Shown: positions 22,776 through 35,501 of the stretch, in pieces
Position numbering within the stretch: position 1 is the first letter of the stretch
Layout of the letters: every line of letters begins with the position of its first letter
NCBI GenBank assembly: GCA_032622095.1
Contig: CP136067.1
Coordinates: 95,098,707 to 95,162,706 of the forward strand
Direction of reading: 5' to 3'
DNA: 64,000 nucleotides
From: Siphonodentalium dalli
Taxonomy: Eukaryota > Mollusca > Scaphopoda > Gadilida > Siphonodentaliidae
Position numbers and translations under genes: made by a program
Notes under the pieces: model-generated
What the model saw: the letters and a program-made list of their open reading frames with translations, nothing else
Database searches by the model: none
What the model was told of the DNA's origin: nothing

Positions 22776-24344
22776 AGTTGTGTCAAGTTTATGATTTAAA
22801 ATTTTGGGCAAAACATTGGGGAATAAGTACTACCGGTACCTATTCAGCATTAAATCAAATTAAATTAAAGCTTCAAGACCTAAAAAAGACCTAAATTTGG
22901 CCGCAGCAACCCTTGCTGTGATTAAAAAAGGTACTAGCAATTTCCGTAGGGGTTAGCCTTTTGCAGGATGGATGTATTCGCCGATGTATCTCCGCGGATG
23001 TCTCATTGTTGAAGTATGTTAATTTTACGACAACGCAACTGCTTTCGATAGTTTGGAGTGAACAATGGCTGGACGACTCTTGAAGAGTTTATTTTGGGAA
23101 TACAATGCATAACATAATGTTCAGGTAACTTTGCTGTACTTGAAATGGGTTGACTTTGGACTGTGAGGTTTCTTCGGACAGTATGAGTATCTAAGGGTAC
23201 AAACATCTAACGCTTTCTTATGACACATGCTTTTATAAATCCACTTGTGATTTACTTGTCTGTCAACCCGACGTTCATTTTAAATGTTGTTGGAGCTCGA
23301 ATACGTTCCAAATATTACCAAGAAATGTATGTAACGCAGTTGAAAGTTTTTTCTTTTTTTAAATGTACGTCAAAACTTGACGCCCTGGTAATTGCATTAA
23401 TTGAAACCAAATTATGACCGATAAACATGGATGTTCAATTATATTATGTGGTCTAAAATGAGACAAAAAATAAAACTCAACCTTTTGGATTTTTCACATT
23501 GGAAACACCCTTTTGTGGCTCCTTAAAATTCCTTTCGTGTGATTTCGGACACTAGCACAGGGTAAGCATTGATCGCTAATATAGCCCATATATTCTATTG
23601 CACTATAAATTAAATCTGTCCAGACTTGCAATTATGTCTAAAGAAGGTATATTTTTATTATTCACAACATATCGATGTTGTGATATTTGTTTTTATTACC
23701 CATTGGTGGTGTCCGAAATAACCCCGACAACCCAACACTGAACATTTGTCTTCGTTGGAATGTAGACTAAAGGTCTTATTGCGAAGTATCCGGAGTGTAT
23801 TAAAGATTTTTGGTCCGCATTTATAGGTTTTCTGGTGTGGTCAATGAGAATCGTTCAGCGATTAGCCGCAGTTATTGTGATGGTTTGAATGATTAATTGT
23901 TTTAACGGAATTCTGAGGGGGTGCTTTCATGAAACCTTGAAGGCATTATGATTAATTAGTCTCCATAATCGGTGGTGAATGAAACCTTATCGGAAATTAT
24001 TTCACAATGACTCGAGATTGTTTGTAAATCATTCAGTGTTCAGCCGCCGTATATTGGCTTCTGTCAGTCAATTGCAGACCTCTATTTCGATACAAATTAG
24101 AACAAATAACAAAAAAAAGTTACATGCCAGCCGAAAACAATTATAATGTCGTATAAGAGAACCGAGCTGGCAACACGTCAACATAATAACATGTCAATAG
24201 TCAAGGTGTTAGTCATTTTGTTGGCAATGGGTGTTTGAATATAACCAGTAAAGTATTGGTGTATCAATGTAATGGTCGTTCCATGTTTTTCGATGATCCT
24301 TTCAACCAATCGGAACGTATTCGCCCTTTGTGAGCACATCATAC
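22776..24344. other. Lectin intron 4, no gene seen
   Basis: AT-rich unique-looking sequence. Frames of 65-67 codons at 23003-23206 and 23220-23417 have no motif. Confidence 0.5.
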
Positions 24345-24772
24345 GTGACCCGCCATATCACATCCAGTCGTAAGTCGGGATTTGTTTTACCCTGTGCCAA
24401 TGCATTCTCTTATATATGCGAGTCGACCATAGGTCGCCTCGCATATATAAGAGAATGCATTGGCCTAACATTTTTTTTATAATTTTAATAATTTGTTCTT
24501 GTATTATTTAACAATTTTATAATTTCACCCATACAGAGCCCTAGACAAACATGAGCAGACGACACTCTTCTATATGCTTCTATATATGTGTGGGGCTCCC
24601 TGCAGGGTAATGGATATTTTTTTTATTTTATGTCCTAAAAATTGTAAGAAACATTTATTTAATAAAAAATTGTTAGGCCAATGCATTCTCTTATATATGC
24701 GAGGCGACCTATGATCATTGGCACAGGGTAAAAAAATCCCGACTTACGACTGGATTTGATATGGCGGGTCAC
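24345..24772. mobile_element. Palindrome-within-palindrome MITE
   Basis: The outer inverted ends of ~95 bp run from GTGACCCGCCATATCA...CCCTGTGCCAATGCATTC to the complement at 24676-24772. Next to the left end, GCCAATGCATTCTCTTATAT and its complement form a 68-bp perfect hairpin around GTCGACCATAGGTCGC. The right end keeps only part of its hairpin. A cleaner copy lies at 54321-54550. The interior is AT-rich with no coding. Confidence 0.85.
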
Positions 24773-25879
24773 ATATATACGTGAGTACATAGTTCATAAT
24801 TACCATAACTTTAGTTTGGCATGTCCGATTAAAAGTTTTGTTTCCTATGCTCTCTCTTTAAGCACATACTATACACATATACACAAAAATTACATATAAC
24901 CAACTATATATATACATAGCCATTACCTATATAGACATTTTCACAATCACTACATTAAAGCTCCAATATATTTTACTAGCAGGGTTACCCGCGTTGCCCA
25001 GGTTAAACTGATTTACACGTATTCTCAAAATTGTATATCAAAATGGTATCACAAAACGTCATTCTTATACGTGGATTATCGACAGTGGCTCACCTTGTCG
25101 GAGTGATTGTCATTTTGTTTATCGCGATTAATTCGTCCCACCAATAAAGAATTTATTTGTCTACAACTGAGCGTACTTCAAACAATTATATATTTTTTAA
25201 ATCGTACAGTCGACGTGGTTTGAATTGATGTTTGTTCTGTTTATGTTTTTGTGTTTGGTTTTAAATAGTTTGTATTGTGGTCAAAACATGAACATTAGCT
25301 CCAAATACGACACTTAGGTTTCACATATAGATGTATAAATCAATCGAGTGGGTTAGACTGATATTTTGAGGACACCTGGTTTAGGCTGGTTATCATCCCT
25401 CTATAGAGATAGATATGTTTTAAAGAAATATCCAGGTGCGCCTCTGTCCATGGTGTTATACTGGTTATTATTCTAATGACAATGAAAGAAATCCTCTGTA
25501 TAAGGCAGATGTACCCTTGTCAGATGCCAATATTGAATAATCGTGAAAAGTCATGCGCTACTGACTGTGTTTTCTTTTATCTCAGAAGAAACTAAATTTG
25601 ACTGCACACGGTGACCACTATTTTTTAACAGGCCTGTTCATTTCAACAGGAAAGACTCAATTTTGTTATAATACCTGAGCCATTCCAACATGCCATTCTC
25701 TGACTGTTCAAGGTTCCTCGTTTCGCAAGAATATATGTATCTCTTATATAGAATGACAAGTAAACTTTAGTGCTGTCTTCTATGTACCAGTTTCTGCTGG
25801 GTCACCATATGAATGCCCTGATTCCCGTCCCAATATAAATATGACAATTGAGAAGATATTGTTCAAGTGACTTATTTCG
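24773..25879. other. Lectin intron 4, weak dispersed-repeat traces
   Basis: A segment near 24980 (AGCAGGGTTACCCGCGTTGC) resembles the 5' start of a widespread animal retroelement-derived repeat. The unit could not be delimited and nothing else is recognisable. Confidence 0.35.
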
Positions 25880-26860
25880 GTCATCATTTGTCGAGGTTGT
25901 GAAATTTGATCGCCACAAATTGCTTACAACGAATTTTGGAGATTAATATATTTAACTTTGGTGGATATCGGCGACTAAAACATTATTATCAGTGTTAGTG
26001 CCCCCCACTCTCTATCCCTGACATAAATTCACAAAATGTGCCGTCGTTAACTCACGTGATTTGATTTCTCGTATCATTGGAGAAAGACGGGTATGAATTT
26101 TGTGGAAATTAGTGCTAAACATATTTGTATCAGCTTTGGTGCACCTCCCCTCCATGCACCCATTACTCGAACGCCGACAAATGATTATAATGATTATGTA
26201 TAAGTTTTGTGGAAATCAGCGACAAATATATTTCATCATGCTTGCTGCCTCTACATCTGTTATCAGTTTTGGTGCTCCTCTCCCCTTCCGTACACCCCTG
26301 ACTCGAATGTTTGACAGTTTTAAGGCACAGCATTCGATCCTGATTTGATGGAGATGATTATGTATAAGTCTGGTGGTGATCGGCGACTAAACAAATTCTG
26401 ATCAAATTTTGTGCCTCCACCCCCATCTCTCACCCAAACGGCACCAACTTGGCGCCTTTAAACCACACGATTAGATTCCTTGTATCGTGAGGAAGAATGT
26501 GTATCGATTTGTTGGAAATCGATGCTCAAAATATTTTAACAGTTTTTGGTGCCCCTCTCCCCTTGCGTGCACCCTGACTCGAACGGCACCACTTTTAACA
26601 TCTTTAAACCAGATAATTAGATTAATCATATCATGGAGATCATTATGTATAGGTTTGGTGGATATCGGCGATAAAAGTTTGTCTGCCCCTCTCCATTTTC
26701 TGCTCCTGACAACAACAGTGTCACTTTAGAAATTTCTAACCCGCACCATTATCTTTCTCGGAAAAAAGTTACCCGTGCTATACCCCTTTGGTGCCGTTTA
26801 CACGGTCCCCGTGAATTTCTGACAGACAGACATTCGCAAATATAGATATAGATATATATA
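25880..26860. repeat. Satellite-like repeat, inverted copy of 1-1080
   Basis: Reverse complement of the left-edge satellite. It has TTTTGGTGCCCCTCTCCCCTT blocks near 26140, 26270 and 26550, TGGTGGATATCGGCGA blocks near 25960, 26370 and 26655, then GAATTTCTGACAGACAGACA and CATTCGCAAATATAGATA at the end. The order and end structure match the left copy in reverse. It lies inside intron 4, 60 bp before the last lectin exon. Confidence 0.8.
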
Positions 26861-26921
26861 TGCGTAATAATATCATCCAGATGGCCTTACCATTTCTGAC
26901 TATGGTTTCTTGTTTAAACAG

Positions 26922-27130
26922 AACGGCTGTGGATCGACGGTAATGATGTAGATGCCAGTAACGTTTATAGATCCGACGATGGGACGCCGCTGTCATTCTT
27001 TAAATGGGCTGGCAGTGAACCCACCAAGGGGACACAGGATTGTATGTACATCAAGTACAAAACGTATCGTTATCTGATGTTCGACCAAGGTTGCACCGAA
27101 TATATGTTCCAATATGTCTGCGAGAAGTGA
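26922..27130 (+). CDS. Lectin gene exon 5: second half of C-type lectin domain
   Basis: It starts after TTTCTTGTTTAAACAG| and runs to TGA, residues 863-931. It gives RLWIDGND (the usual W-I-G-l-x-D block), FFKWAGSEPT (residues 888-897), DC903, GC920 and YVC929. With exon 4 the domain has the six cysteines of a long-form fold. The calcium/sugar motifs are altered: EPT replaces EPN, and no WND is present (LMFDQG instead). Classical calcium-dependent sugar binding is therefore doubtful. There is no transmembrane segment or lipid anchor after the domain, so a secreted product is inferred. Confidence 0.85.
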
Positions 27131-28808
27131 AGCTGCCATAGAAGACGGAATTCACAGGGCTCGTGAGTCGTGACGCCATGATAGACTTGGACATCTTGTC
27201 ACACCGAGTTCTATGCACAGATTTGTACACATAGTCGCTTTTTTTGTTCAAAGGAATCCCAGTCCAGTCGAGATAAAAGTCTTGCACGACTTGGATTTTA
27301 TATTTTTAAGAAGACGCCCCATTCATTAATTTTCAAAACATATCAATTCCGAAACTATCAATTTGAAGGAAAAAATCATTAACATTTATAACCAAGTGTG
27401 CTATAGTATTATATCAACACAGTTTTTGATGGTCATTTGCGGAACTATTTGTTTGTCGTGTGAAAGACCAAAACAACACAAACAACATACATATTATGAA
27501 ATAATCGGACAAACAAAAACACTCAATGCTGATTCCTTTTATTAGATATTATGTTGTCTTTTTGGTGACTTTTCCTAAAAAAAAAAATAGTACTGCAAAT
27601 GACACTGGGAAACTAAAATAATCACACAAAAAACAAACTGTTTTATTTATTTTCTCTTAGACATTCATTATTTTAGATAGTAAATGAGCGTATACCATAG
27701 TTGGGTTCATAAGCAAGATAATGCAATGCGTTTGATGCAAATATACTTCCTATCAAACTATCCAATGACCAGCCTTGAATGGTATTGTTTTTATTTTTTA
27801 AAAACACTTTTGTCATTCATAGAATATCTCATAGTGTGAGGGTGTACATGTGTTTGTTCTAGAACTATAGCACACGTTGTTCATAGAGAATAATAATTTT
27901 CCCCTTCAAAGGCATAGTTTCAAATTGAGATTTTTTTTAAATTCACGAATGGGGCGACTACTTATTGGGATATCTTGCACTCGCGATGGGTACATGAGAA
28001 AACAATTCACACATGTTTATATAACCATCGTTATATTGCAAAACTCATGGACGAATAGATAACCTTTGTTCTTATTTTCATTACAATAAGGTATTCAGTT
28101 ATGAAATTTCAGACGTCGAAACAATTGTTATGTAAACATTACTGTTATAGTTCAAATACCGATACAAGTCCACTTAGTCCAATAAGGTACTAAAGTTTAA
28201 TCAAAACATAATGGTAAACATCAGGAAAAGTCAGAGGATTGATAAACATTCCGAAAATCATTTAACTTGCCGCATGATCATTGATGTGTGTTGACTAATC
28301 TCTAACAGTTTTGACTACATAACAATGCAAAATTACATTATCGGAAAAACTATCAATAAGGAATATAGATATCAAGCTTACCTATTTCTTAGCGGTGATC
28401 ATTTGGCAGTCGTTTACATATTTTACTTATTTACCCACTGCGAGTACCTTGTCCCTTTAAAAATCGACTTAAAATAACACTTACTTACTCAATTACATGT
28501 ACTTATCATAAGCAGATTTCATGTTTTTCTGAATTTCTTTAAAATAGAGTCCCTGTTACCAGAAAAATTTCGTGAAAATTCCAGTGAGAAAATAATTACT
28601 GTTGGATAATTAAACAGTTGTAAAATCACAATACAATAAAAATAGCATTTGAACGGAGTGGTAACCCGTAGCTATGCTACACAATTAACAGTTTAATTAT
28701 GCATTGCTTTAAGCATCCCTAAATAGCAACTTCTAGCATCCAATGTTGTTATCGAGAGCCCTGGAAATCTATGCAAAAATATTTCATAGATGCATTCAAG
28801 GGTGTCTT
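27131..28808. other. Lectin 3' flank, no further gene seen
   Basis: Probably includes the 3' UTR, but no canonical AATAAA occurs in the first several hundred bases. AT-rich, with only short meaningless frames. Confidence 0.45.
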
Positions 28809-29087
28809 TTATAGTGGCATCACTATAATCAAGGACCTTGACGATGTAATGAGGGGGTTTTCTCCAAATGGATTCCCATAATTTCCCAATTTAATACGGT
28901 AAAAAGCTGAACAGTTACTATTATATGTTTTGTTGGACAACCAATATCGAAAGTAACATTCCGCAATTTTATCACTGGAATTAAACAATAGACAGGGCGT
29001 GGCGTGGAAACCTAAAGGTTCTATGTCCATTTTGGAGCGAAAATGAGATATTGGTATCATTACAACCAGAATCGGATTTTCTATCAA
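28809..29087 (-). other. Unrecognised 92-codon open frame
   Basis: The predicted protein is unremarkable, with three or four cysteines and no signal peptide or known motif. Its aromatic and hydrophobic make-up is compatible with a retroelement scrap, but I cannot assign it. It is followed on the genome by a 21-G run (29193-29213). Confidence 0.2.
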
Positions 29088-29192
29088 TTTTATTTCCCAT
29101 TTCGGACGTGTTGGTGGTCTTTCTTTGTTCTCAGAAATTTAGAAAACGTTAATTTACAAAATAATATACAATCCGATAGTTTCAAGCCAATC

Positions 29193-29213
29193 GGGGGGGG
29201 GGGGGGGGGGGGG
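29193..29213 (+). repeat. 21-base poly-G run
   Basis: Uninterrupted G on the + strand, a potential quadruplex-forming and sequencing-error-prone tract. Shorter G/C runs occur near 10475, 45410, 45810, 51248 and 51300. Confidence 0.95.
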
Positions 29214-29339
29214 TAATTTATTTGGAATATCCAAAGGAGCGCAGTTGAAAAAGCAAAGAGTGTCATCAGGAGTCGTTGGTAAAATTGAGTCCACACCTAC
29301 CCTTTCCTTGGGATTGCAGTATTTCTGTTTCCCAAAGAG

Positions 29340-29660
29340 ATCATGACCAAAAGTAATGGAATTGTGGATAATTATACTGGAATACATGCGTCTGTCCGTC
29401 CATCCGTCTGGGCGTCCGTCCACCGAGCCGATATCTCCACCACGGGCGTCGTATCTCAATTTGGTATGGACATTCAATGGAGTGTTCGGGATATCAGTTT
29501 TAGAGTTAGTCATCTTTGTTTATCTAGAAATGTTTTTGTCCGTCCAATCAGATATGTCAACCATACGTTGTCGGATCTTAACCAAAGTTGGTATGGAGGT
29601 TCACCACTGCGAGAACATCCAATGTAGTGTTCAATCGTTTTGTTCAGATTGTCCTTTCTA
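29340..29660. repeat. Dispersed repeat with (GTCC)n core
   Basis: CGTCTGTCCGTCCATCCGTC is followed by two diverged direct copies of a ~150-bp block (TATCTC..CCACGGGCGTCGTATC, ATTTGGTATGGACATTCAATG, TTAGAGTTAGTCATCTTTG, repeated near 29560-29680). Frames spanning it read through a repeat and look artefactual. Confidence 0.6.
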
Positions 29661-29985
29661 GAGTTATTCATCTTTGTGCATCTGGAAAATATTCACCTTT
29701 TGATCACAGGTTGTATAGGTATGCCCACACTATAGCTCGTTGAGTAAAAGATAATTTGACATTCGATGCAGGAAATTTATTGATACTTTAAAAACATGTA
29801 TGTATGACTATATACGGCCACAGCAGTCCAAAACATTAATATGGATATGCCTTGTCACCGAGTCGCGGCCATATTGGATCCATCCAGTCCCGTATCGTTT
29901 GTATTGCTTCAGGTCAAAGTTCTGGAGTCGCATTCCATATATGAAGCGCTTGAAAAATGGAATGCTATTCCAGAACTTTGACCCG

Positions 29986-30335
29986 CACTCTTAAAACAAT
30001 AGGTACCCCCCCCCAGTACCTACATATATACTATACGTGTCCCGGGGGAGTACCAAACTATTGGTACTCTGCAGTACCTAACATTTTGTTACTCGGGAGG
30101 ACCTAAACTTTAGGTACTCTGGTGTTCCTATACAGGTACTTTGTGGTACGTATATAGGTACTCTGGGGTACGTATATAGGTACTCTTGAGTACCTAAAAT
30201 TTAGGTACTCTGGAGTCCCTATTCAGGTACTCTGTGATACCTGATTGGGTACTCTGGATGACCTTTCCAGGTACCTTGTGATACCACATATGTAGGTACT
30301 ATGTGTCCAGGTATTCTGGATTACCTGTCCAGGAA
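29986..30335. repeat. Array of palindromic GGTACTC...GAGTACC units
   Basis: After a terminal CACTCTTAAAACAATAGGTAC come about fifteen imperfect units of the form AGGTACTCTGGAGTACCT, each itself near-palindromic. The same unit recurs at 39085-39315 and 40495-40609. The last ends in the complement of the same terminal sequence. Confidence 0.85.
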
Positions 30336-30768
30336 CCACAGCCATGGGAAATCTAATGATGTGGCATGTTATATTCCAAATGTTGCCACGTCATTTCCCA
30401 TGGGATTGCTTATTGCCGTTGCCAATTTCGAGGACTGGGAATATGTACTGGTACTATGATGTACCCAATTGGGATAGCATGCTTTTTCCCAGGTCAGAGA
30501 AAACTTGAAATTGAGGTAAATGCAAAACCCCGACCGAGGTTCTTCAAGATCATGTGATCAGTTACCTGGACTCCCATACAAAGCGTACAATGAAATATTT
30601 CACATTATATTATTTTTATTGATATACAACCTCGATCGTGTTTTTTGTAAACAATTCGATGTTTAATACCTCGATTTCAGGATTTTCCTGACCTGTTCCC
30701 TGCACGTGGGGTAAAAAAAATTTGCATGTCTGAAATTTTTTTATTTGTGTGTAATTAAAGTAAATATA

Positions 30769-31065
30769 CAGAAGCCCATTAGTCCCAATGTATAAAAATA
30801 TATATGCAATAAATCGCAAACAATTGCGAGTAATCGCAAACAAACAATTGCGGTCAATTGCAAAAATCTATATGAAAAATCAGATAATACATGGATATTA
30901 TACTTTGTGATTTATGGCAAAGATGTTTGCGATTTATCTGAAAGGTTAGCGATTTACTGCAAAGTAGTTTGAGATTTATCTAAAAGGTTTGTGATTGATC
31001 GCAATGGATTCTGATTTATCGCAGATATATTTGTATGCGTTGGCACTATTGGACATAAATCAGAC
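30769..31065. repeat. TTGCGATTTATCGCAAA array between inverted ends
   Basis: It begins AGAAGCCCATTAGTCCCAATG and ends with the complement of a closely related sequence (GCGTTGGCACTATTGGACAT). Between them are repeated self-complementary units GCGATTTATCGC/GCAATAAATCGCAAA. The same set occurs at 38085-38945. Confidence 0.8.
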
Positions 31066-31640
31066 ATCATAAAAAGGTCTCGGTGGACCACCTATCTTTC
31101 TATATCCCGATCTGGCTAAAATAAACCGATCGGGCTAAAATATCCCGATCAGGCAAAAATAGACCGATCGAGCTAAAATAGACCTGGATAAGAGAAGTCA
31201 CTCTAAGCTATCCTATAGTTATCTTTCAACCAATACTTATTAATTAATTTTGATTTCTATTGAAAAACACTCCGTGACGGAATAATTATTTACTGAGAAT
31301 ATTCAAAATAAACGTATTCCGATTTTTAAACAAGCTATTTTTAATAGTGCCAATACAGTAAGCACTGTGCCGGGAAGACAGATCGGTCTATTTTAGCCGA
31401 CTTTGGCTATTATATATCAATCTGTGGTTCATTCAGACCTGTTAAACCTTTCAATTAGTCAGACCAAGCTGACATCCCGATGGTCCCCAATCATTTCACC
31501 TCCCGGGAAGACGGATCGGTCTATTTTAGCCGACTAGGACTATTATAAATCAATCTGTGGTTCATTCAGATCTGTTAAACCTTTCAATTAGTCAGACCAA
31601 GCTGACATCCCGATGGTCCCCAGTCATTTCGCCACATATT
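31066..31640. repeat. GATCGG..CTAAAATA array and ~131-bp tandem duplication
   Basis: Four GATCGGGCTAAAATA-type units lie at 31110-31180. Then a ~131-bp block (GGGAAGACAGATCGGTC to GATGGTCCCCAATCATTTC) is repeated at 31372-31498 and 31503-31629. Inverted relatives lie at 37900-38075 and 38230-39030. Confidence 0.8.
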
Positions 31641-32839
31641 CACATGACCAAATTCGATTCTACCACCATATTTTTTCTTCACTGTAAAATATAGGCGGTA
31701 TATTTTATGATATAATATTGACAGCAGAGTTGCCACCATGCAGTAATATACCATGATATAAGCAGTATGTACTGTATATACACCGTATATTTTCCTTCCC
31801 TGTAGAATAGGGGCGCGTCGTTAAAAGAAGTAATATATTAATGATATACTATATGAATTTAAACCGAACGGGCCATTTTAAAAACCGCTTCAGTATACAT
31901 ACGTATGTGCATGTGTGTATAGCGAAGCGGTTTTTAAAGTGACATGCTAGGTTTAAAATTATATTTTTTATTTGATATTTTATTTGTTTCAACGACACGC
32001 CCATGGGCCCCATATGTTTTATGGTTACATTGTAAAAGTTACAGTAGACTGTATTGCCCTATACCACAGTATACCATATATTTAACGCTTATACCCCAAA
32101 AGTGATGTTCGATCGACACATAATGGCGAGATCACGTACTCTGAGTGCTCTCGTAGACACTGGAACCACATTTCCATAAAAAACATGATGGGTGTATACC
32201 ACGTGGTTTTAAGGACCAATGCTTGTATTAAGGGCTGTAAGGATGCATCGTGAATTCAATGCATCGCGATACAATTTCAGACGATACACATATCGTGTCA
32301 TGTGTATCGCGATGCAGGAAATCAGATACTTTCTGAAGATTGGCATGTGCAAAAGAGAAACACCGGCAAAATGCTCTCAAGTATACATGTTTATTATGTG
32401 TATTTGGCTCATGTAGCCAACTATTCAACTGCATTTTAGTTTAACAAGAACTCCATCTCCAATTACAGACATGTTGGTTCTGACAATTAGGTCATATTCA
32501 TTTAGAACACTAATGTAGAATTGTAGTATATCGTGATATGTATCGTATCGCTGATCATGTCTTGTGATTCGTATCGTATCGTGACCAAGTATACCATTAC
32601 AGTCCTAATGCTCGGTGTAGTAAATTTCGGTTCCATAATTTTACGAACTACCGGTCTGCATGGTCGAATTCCCAATTGACGAACAATACAATATCTGTTT
32701 TGAAATAACACATGCAAGTTGTGAATTGGTCAAATTGAGGTTACTCATAATTAAAAAGCTCATTAAAATATAAAAAATATTCAGTTTGGTAATTCCACAT
32801 GTACATGTAGTATTTACATGGAATTTGCTTACACAAGAC
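31641..32839. other. No recognisable gene; local inverted repeat
   Basis: AAACCGCTTCAGTATACATACG and TGTATAGCGAAGCGGTTTTTAA (31890-31940) form a short imperfect hairpin. A degenerate CATCGCGATACA cluster at 32248-32320 is weakly repeated near 32530-32580. No coding region is recognised. Confidence 0.45.
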
Positions 32840-33155
32840 GAAGTCAAATTTTTCATTGTCGATTACGACTAGAGTGTAGCAATCTGAATTACGACTTGTA
32901 GCGCAATCATTTACAAGACAATCAATATTGTATATGTGGCGAAGTTGAAACAGTTTCACACTTCTTGCACTATTGCCCAGTCTTTGAAGCCGAGAGAGAC
33001 ATATGTTTCAGCAACCTTAATAATTGGGAAACAAAAACACTCTTAGAAGGTTCAAAATCACTTTCCTTATCCAAAAACATTGAGATATTCGCTAACATTC
33101 AGAAATATATAGAACTAACTGGCAGATTCAAGCCATATTATGCACAGACCTGATG
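32840..33155 (+). pseudogene. LINE C-terminal zinc-knuckle tail
   Basis: The + frame gives a CHCRL-like start and LNYDL, an in-frame stop, then YCICGEVETVSHFLHYCPVF and ERD. This is the C-x-C...H-x4-C tail of a LINE protein. It is 5'-truncated and carries at least one stop. It is similar to, but not the same as, the tail at 5054-5410. Confidence 0.8.
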
Positions 33156-35105
33156 TATACGATCTTAGGCTATGCATGGAATAAAATTAAAAACACATTT
33201 AAATCAAATTATGTGTAATATCGATCCCAAAGTACCCTGCCAAAACCTGCTACGATTGGAAGGGGGACTGTCAGGCACATTATAATTAACAATAACAAAA
33301 GTCATTTCATTGAGCTATAAACATTTATATACATCGAAATGTACATTCTATTTTTGCCTGTTTTAAAAGGTTACCATTCAATATTTTATATGTATAGGAG
33401 ATGGCGTAAGATAAGCAATATGCTTACTGCCAAATCCCATTATAACCATCAATATCTTTCATCATCATATCGTGAACTTTGTACATTATATTGGTTAAAA
33501 TAAAATGTGTTTAAACTAGTATTTGATCTTTGTTGAATACTGTTTGATTTCAATACTTCCTACGCGTCGGTAATGCTGTGGAAATAGTGACATCCAATGA
33601 AACCGCCATAACAGAAAAAATATTAAAATATAGACATAATTTGTTCTTTATAACAATCATAAATATCGAGTAAATACCGATAGTATGTAATCGATAAGTT
33701 CGAACGATGTATTATAAATGTAAACAAAAAGTTCAAATTATGTATCAGAACAATTTGTACAGTACGTAAATAATGTGTGATAAGCAAAATACTCAACGCT
33801 GGCATGAACTTCGGTTAAAACTGTCACAACATTGTTTGCAACATACCGACATAGCGCTCCATGATCCTCGCCGCTCACGAAGATTTCGGTGCTGAACGGA
33901 TCACCGTGAATCCCATTCCCCAAAAAATCGGTGTTGAGGGTTTGTCCGTCGTACGCTCTTTACGTGTGTGCCGGTATATAAACAAACAACTCAGCTCACA
34001 CAAAGAGATGGTTGTGTGGATAATATTCGCATTCCATAATCTCATTATACCGGTACTGTACTGTTATTTCAATCGAGCTTTTCAAGTACGAGTAATAGAA
34101 ATTTCGACCAATCTGAATCATAATAATCGGGCCTCTCATTTTAAGATACACAGTTACCGGTATAACTCAAATAAAATAAAGAGTTAAACTTTTGAATTGG
34201 CATACTTGATTTGGCCTGAAATTGCCCAGGCACAGGTGTGAAATTGTCCAGTCACTTCTTTTCCAGTAACAGTAACAGATAGTTCGATTGGAATATTCAA
34301 GACAGTTATTATAGCAAACCCCGCAACGACATGATGCATCTGGTGCATCTAATTAATATCTCATTAATCGACCCCCTGATTAAGTTTGACCATCATTGTA
34401 TCACGACCTCGTGTTCGCGGTTTGACCGCTGTATTCTTGCGATGTTTATATGAATTTTAATTAGTTTTTTAATTGATAATGTAATCGCGAATGTCGAGTC
34501 AGTGAACAACTTATATAAACCGTAAACAATTGATAAATTGAAATACCGGTATTGTTTTGTGTATAGTTACATTAGTTACGGCAAAAGGCGATGCCGTAGA
34601 TATTCGGGTCACCTCCTAATGGCGCTTCTGCGCGTACTGAAAGCAATAAATCATGCGACGTTAGTTGTGCACGAAAAAGCGACATAATGTATCGCATGTT
34701 TAGTCACTTGTCACTTTTGGCGAGCACCTTATAGTGACATTTGTTGCTAAAGTTTGGCGTGAAACTAATGTTGCCCATTTTGTCGCTTTCGGCGAGCGCC
34801 CGGAGTGCCATTGGGTGAGGCATAAGAATGTCATGCATTTATAAAGCAATGCGTATAAGAAAAATGACAATCGCGGTGACACCGCTCCACCATGGTTGAA
34901 TGGCAGTACAGCCGTGGTCATTAACGGCCTACAACCTTACAACCAGTCCATGCATACGTCACAACAATATAACCGAGTAGGCCTATCAGTTCATTGCAGA
35001 CTCCGTAAAAACATTCAAAACAATGTTCAGCAGACTCCCTAACTGGACGATCATTTTGCGACACAGTTCTCCATTCATAGACATAGCCACACACATGTTT
35101 CGATG
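33156..35105. other. No recognisable gene
   Basis: AT-rich. Near 34930-35060, CATACGTCACAACAATAT, GCAGACTCCGTAA and AACTGGACGAT are diverged versions of blocks in the 473-bp duplication at 40841-41786. The frame at 33861-34187 has no recognisable domain. Confidence 0.45.
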
Positions 35106-35501
35106 AAATAGATAATACTAGCCGATGAGCCCGACGTTGTCCGGGCTATTCAAAAACCAAATTTCAAGTCGATAGCTCTACCCGTTTCCGAGATCTGGTC
35201 TGCGCATGCGCGAAGCTGGCGTCGCACGGGCTCGGCGACCCGATAAAATTCGTATCCGGGGCAAGATACATTCACATAGCAAATTTCAAGTCGATAGCTC
35301 CACCCGTTTCCGATATCTCGTCTGCCCATGCGCGAAGCGGGCGCCGCACGGGCTCGCCAATACGACGATGACGACCGCCTGGTCAAACTACACACACGTA
35401 CCAAGTTTCGTCCCGATCGCTCGAGAATCGTAGATTTGTATAAATGACATATATACATACAGACAGACAGACAGACAGAGGTCTTCAAAATATATAGGAG
35501 A
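35106..35501. repeat. 122-bp tandem repeat element, copy 1
   Basis: It starts ACTAGCCGATGAGCCCGACG, then has two units with AAATTTCAAGTCGATAGCTC, CGTTTCCGAGATC, TGCGCATGCGCGAAGC and GATAAAATTCGTATCC. It ends with a (CAGA)n microsatellite and GGTCTTCAAAATATATAGGA. The start and end match copy 2, so this is a discrete dispersed element with internal tandem units. Confidence 0.85.

Noticed and set aside
22604..22786. Open frame rich in His, Thr and Ser on -
   Set aside because: Translation of the 24-bp minisatellite in lectin intron 4.
24980..25060. Retroelement start (AGCAGGGTTACCCGCGTTGC)
   Set aside because: Suggestive of a dispersed repeat head, but no body, end or duplication could be defined.
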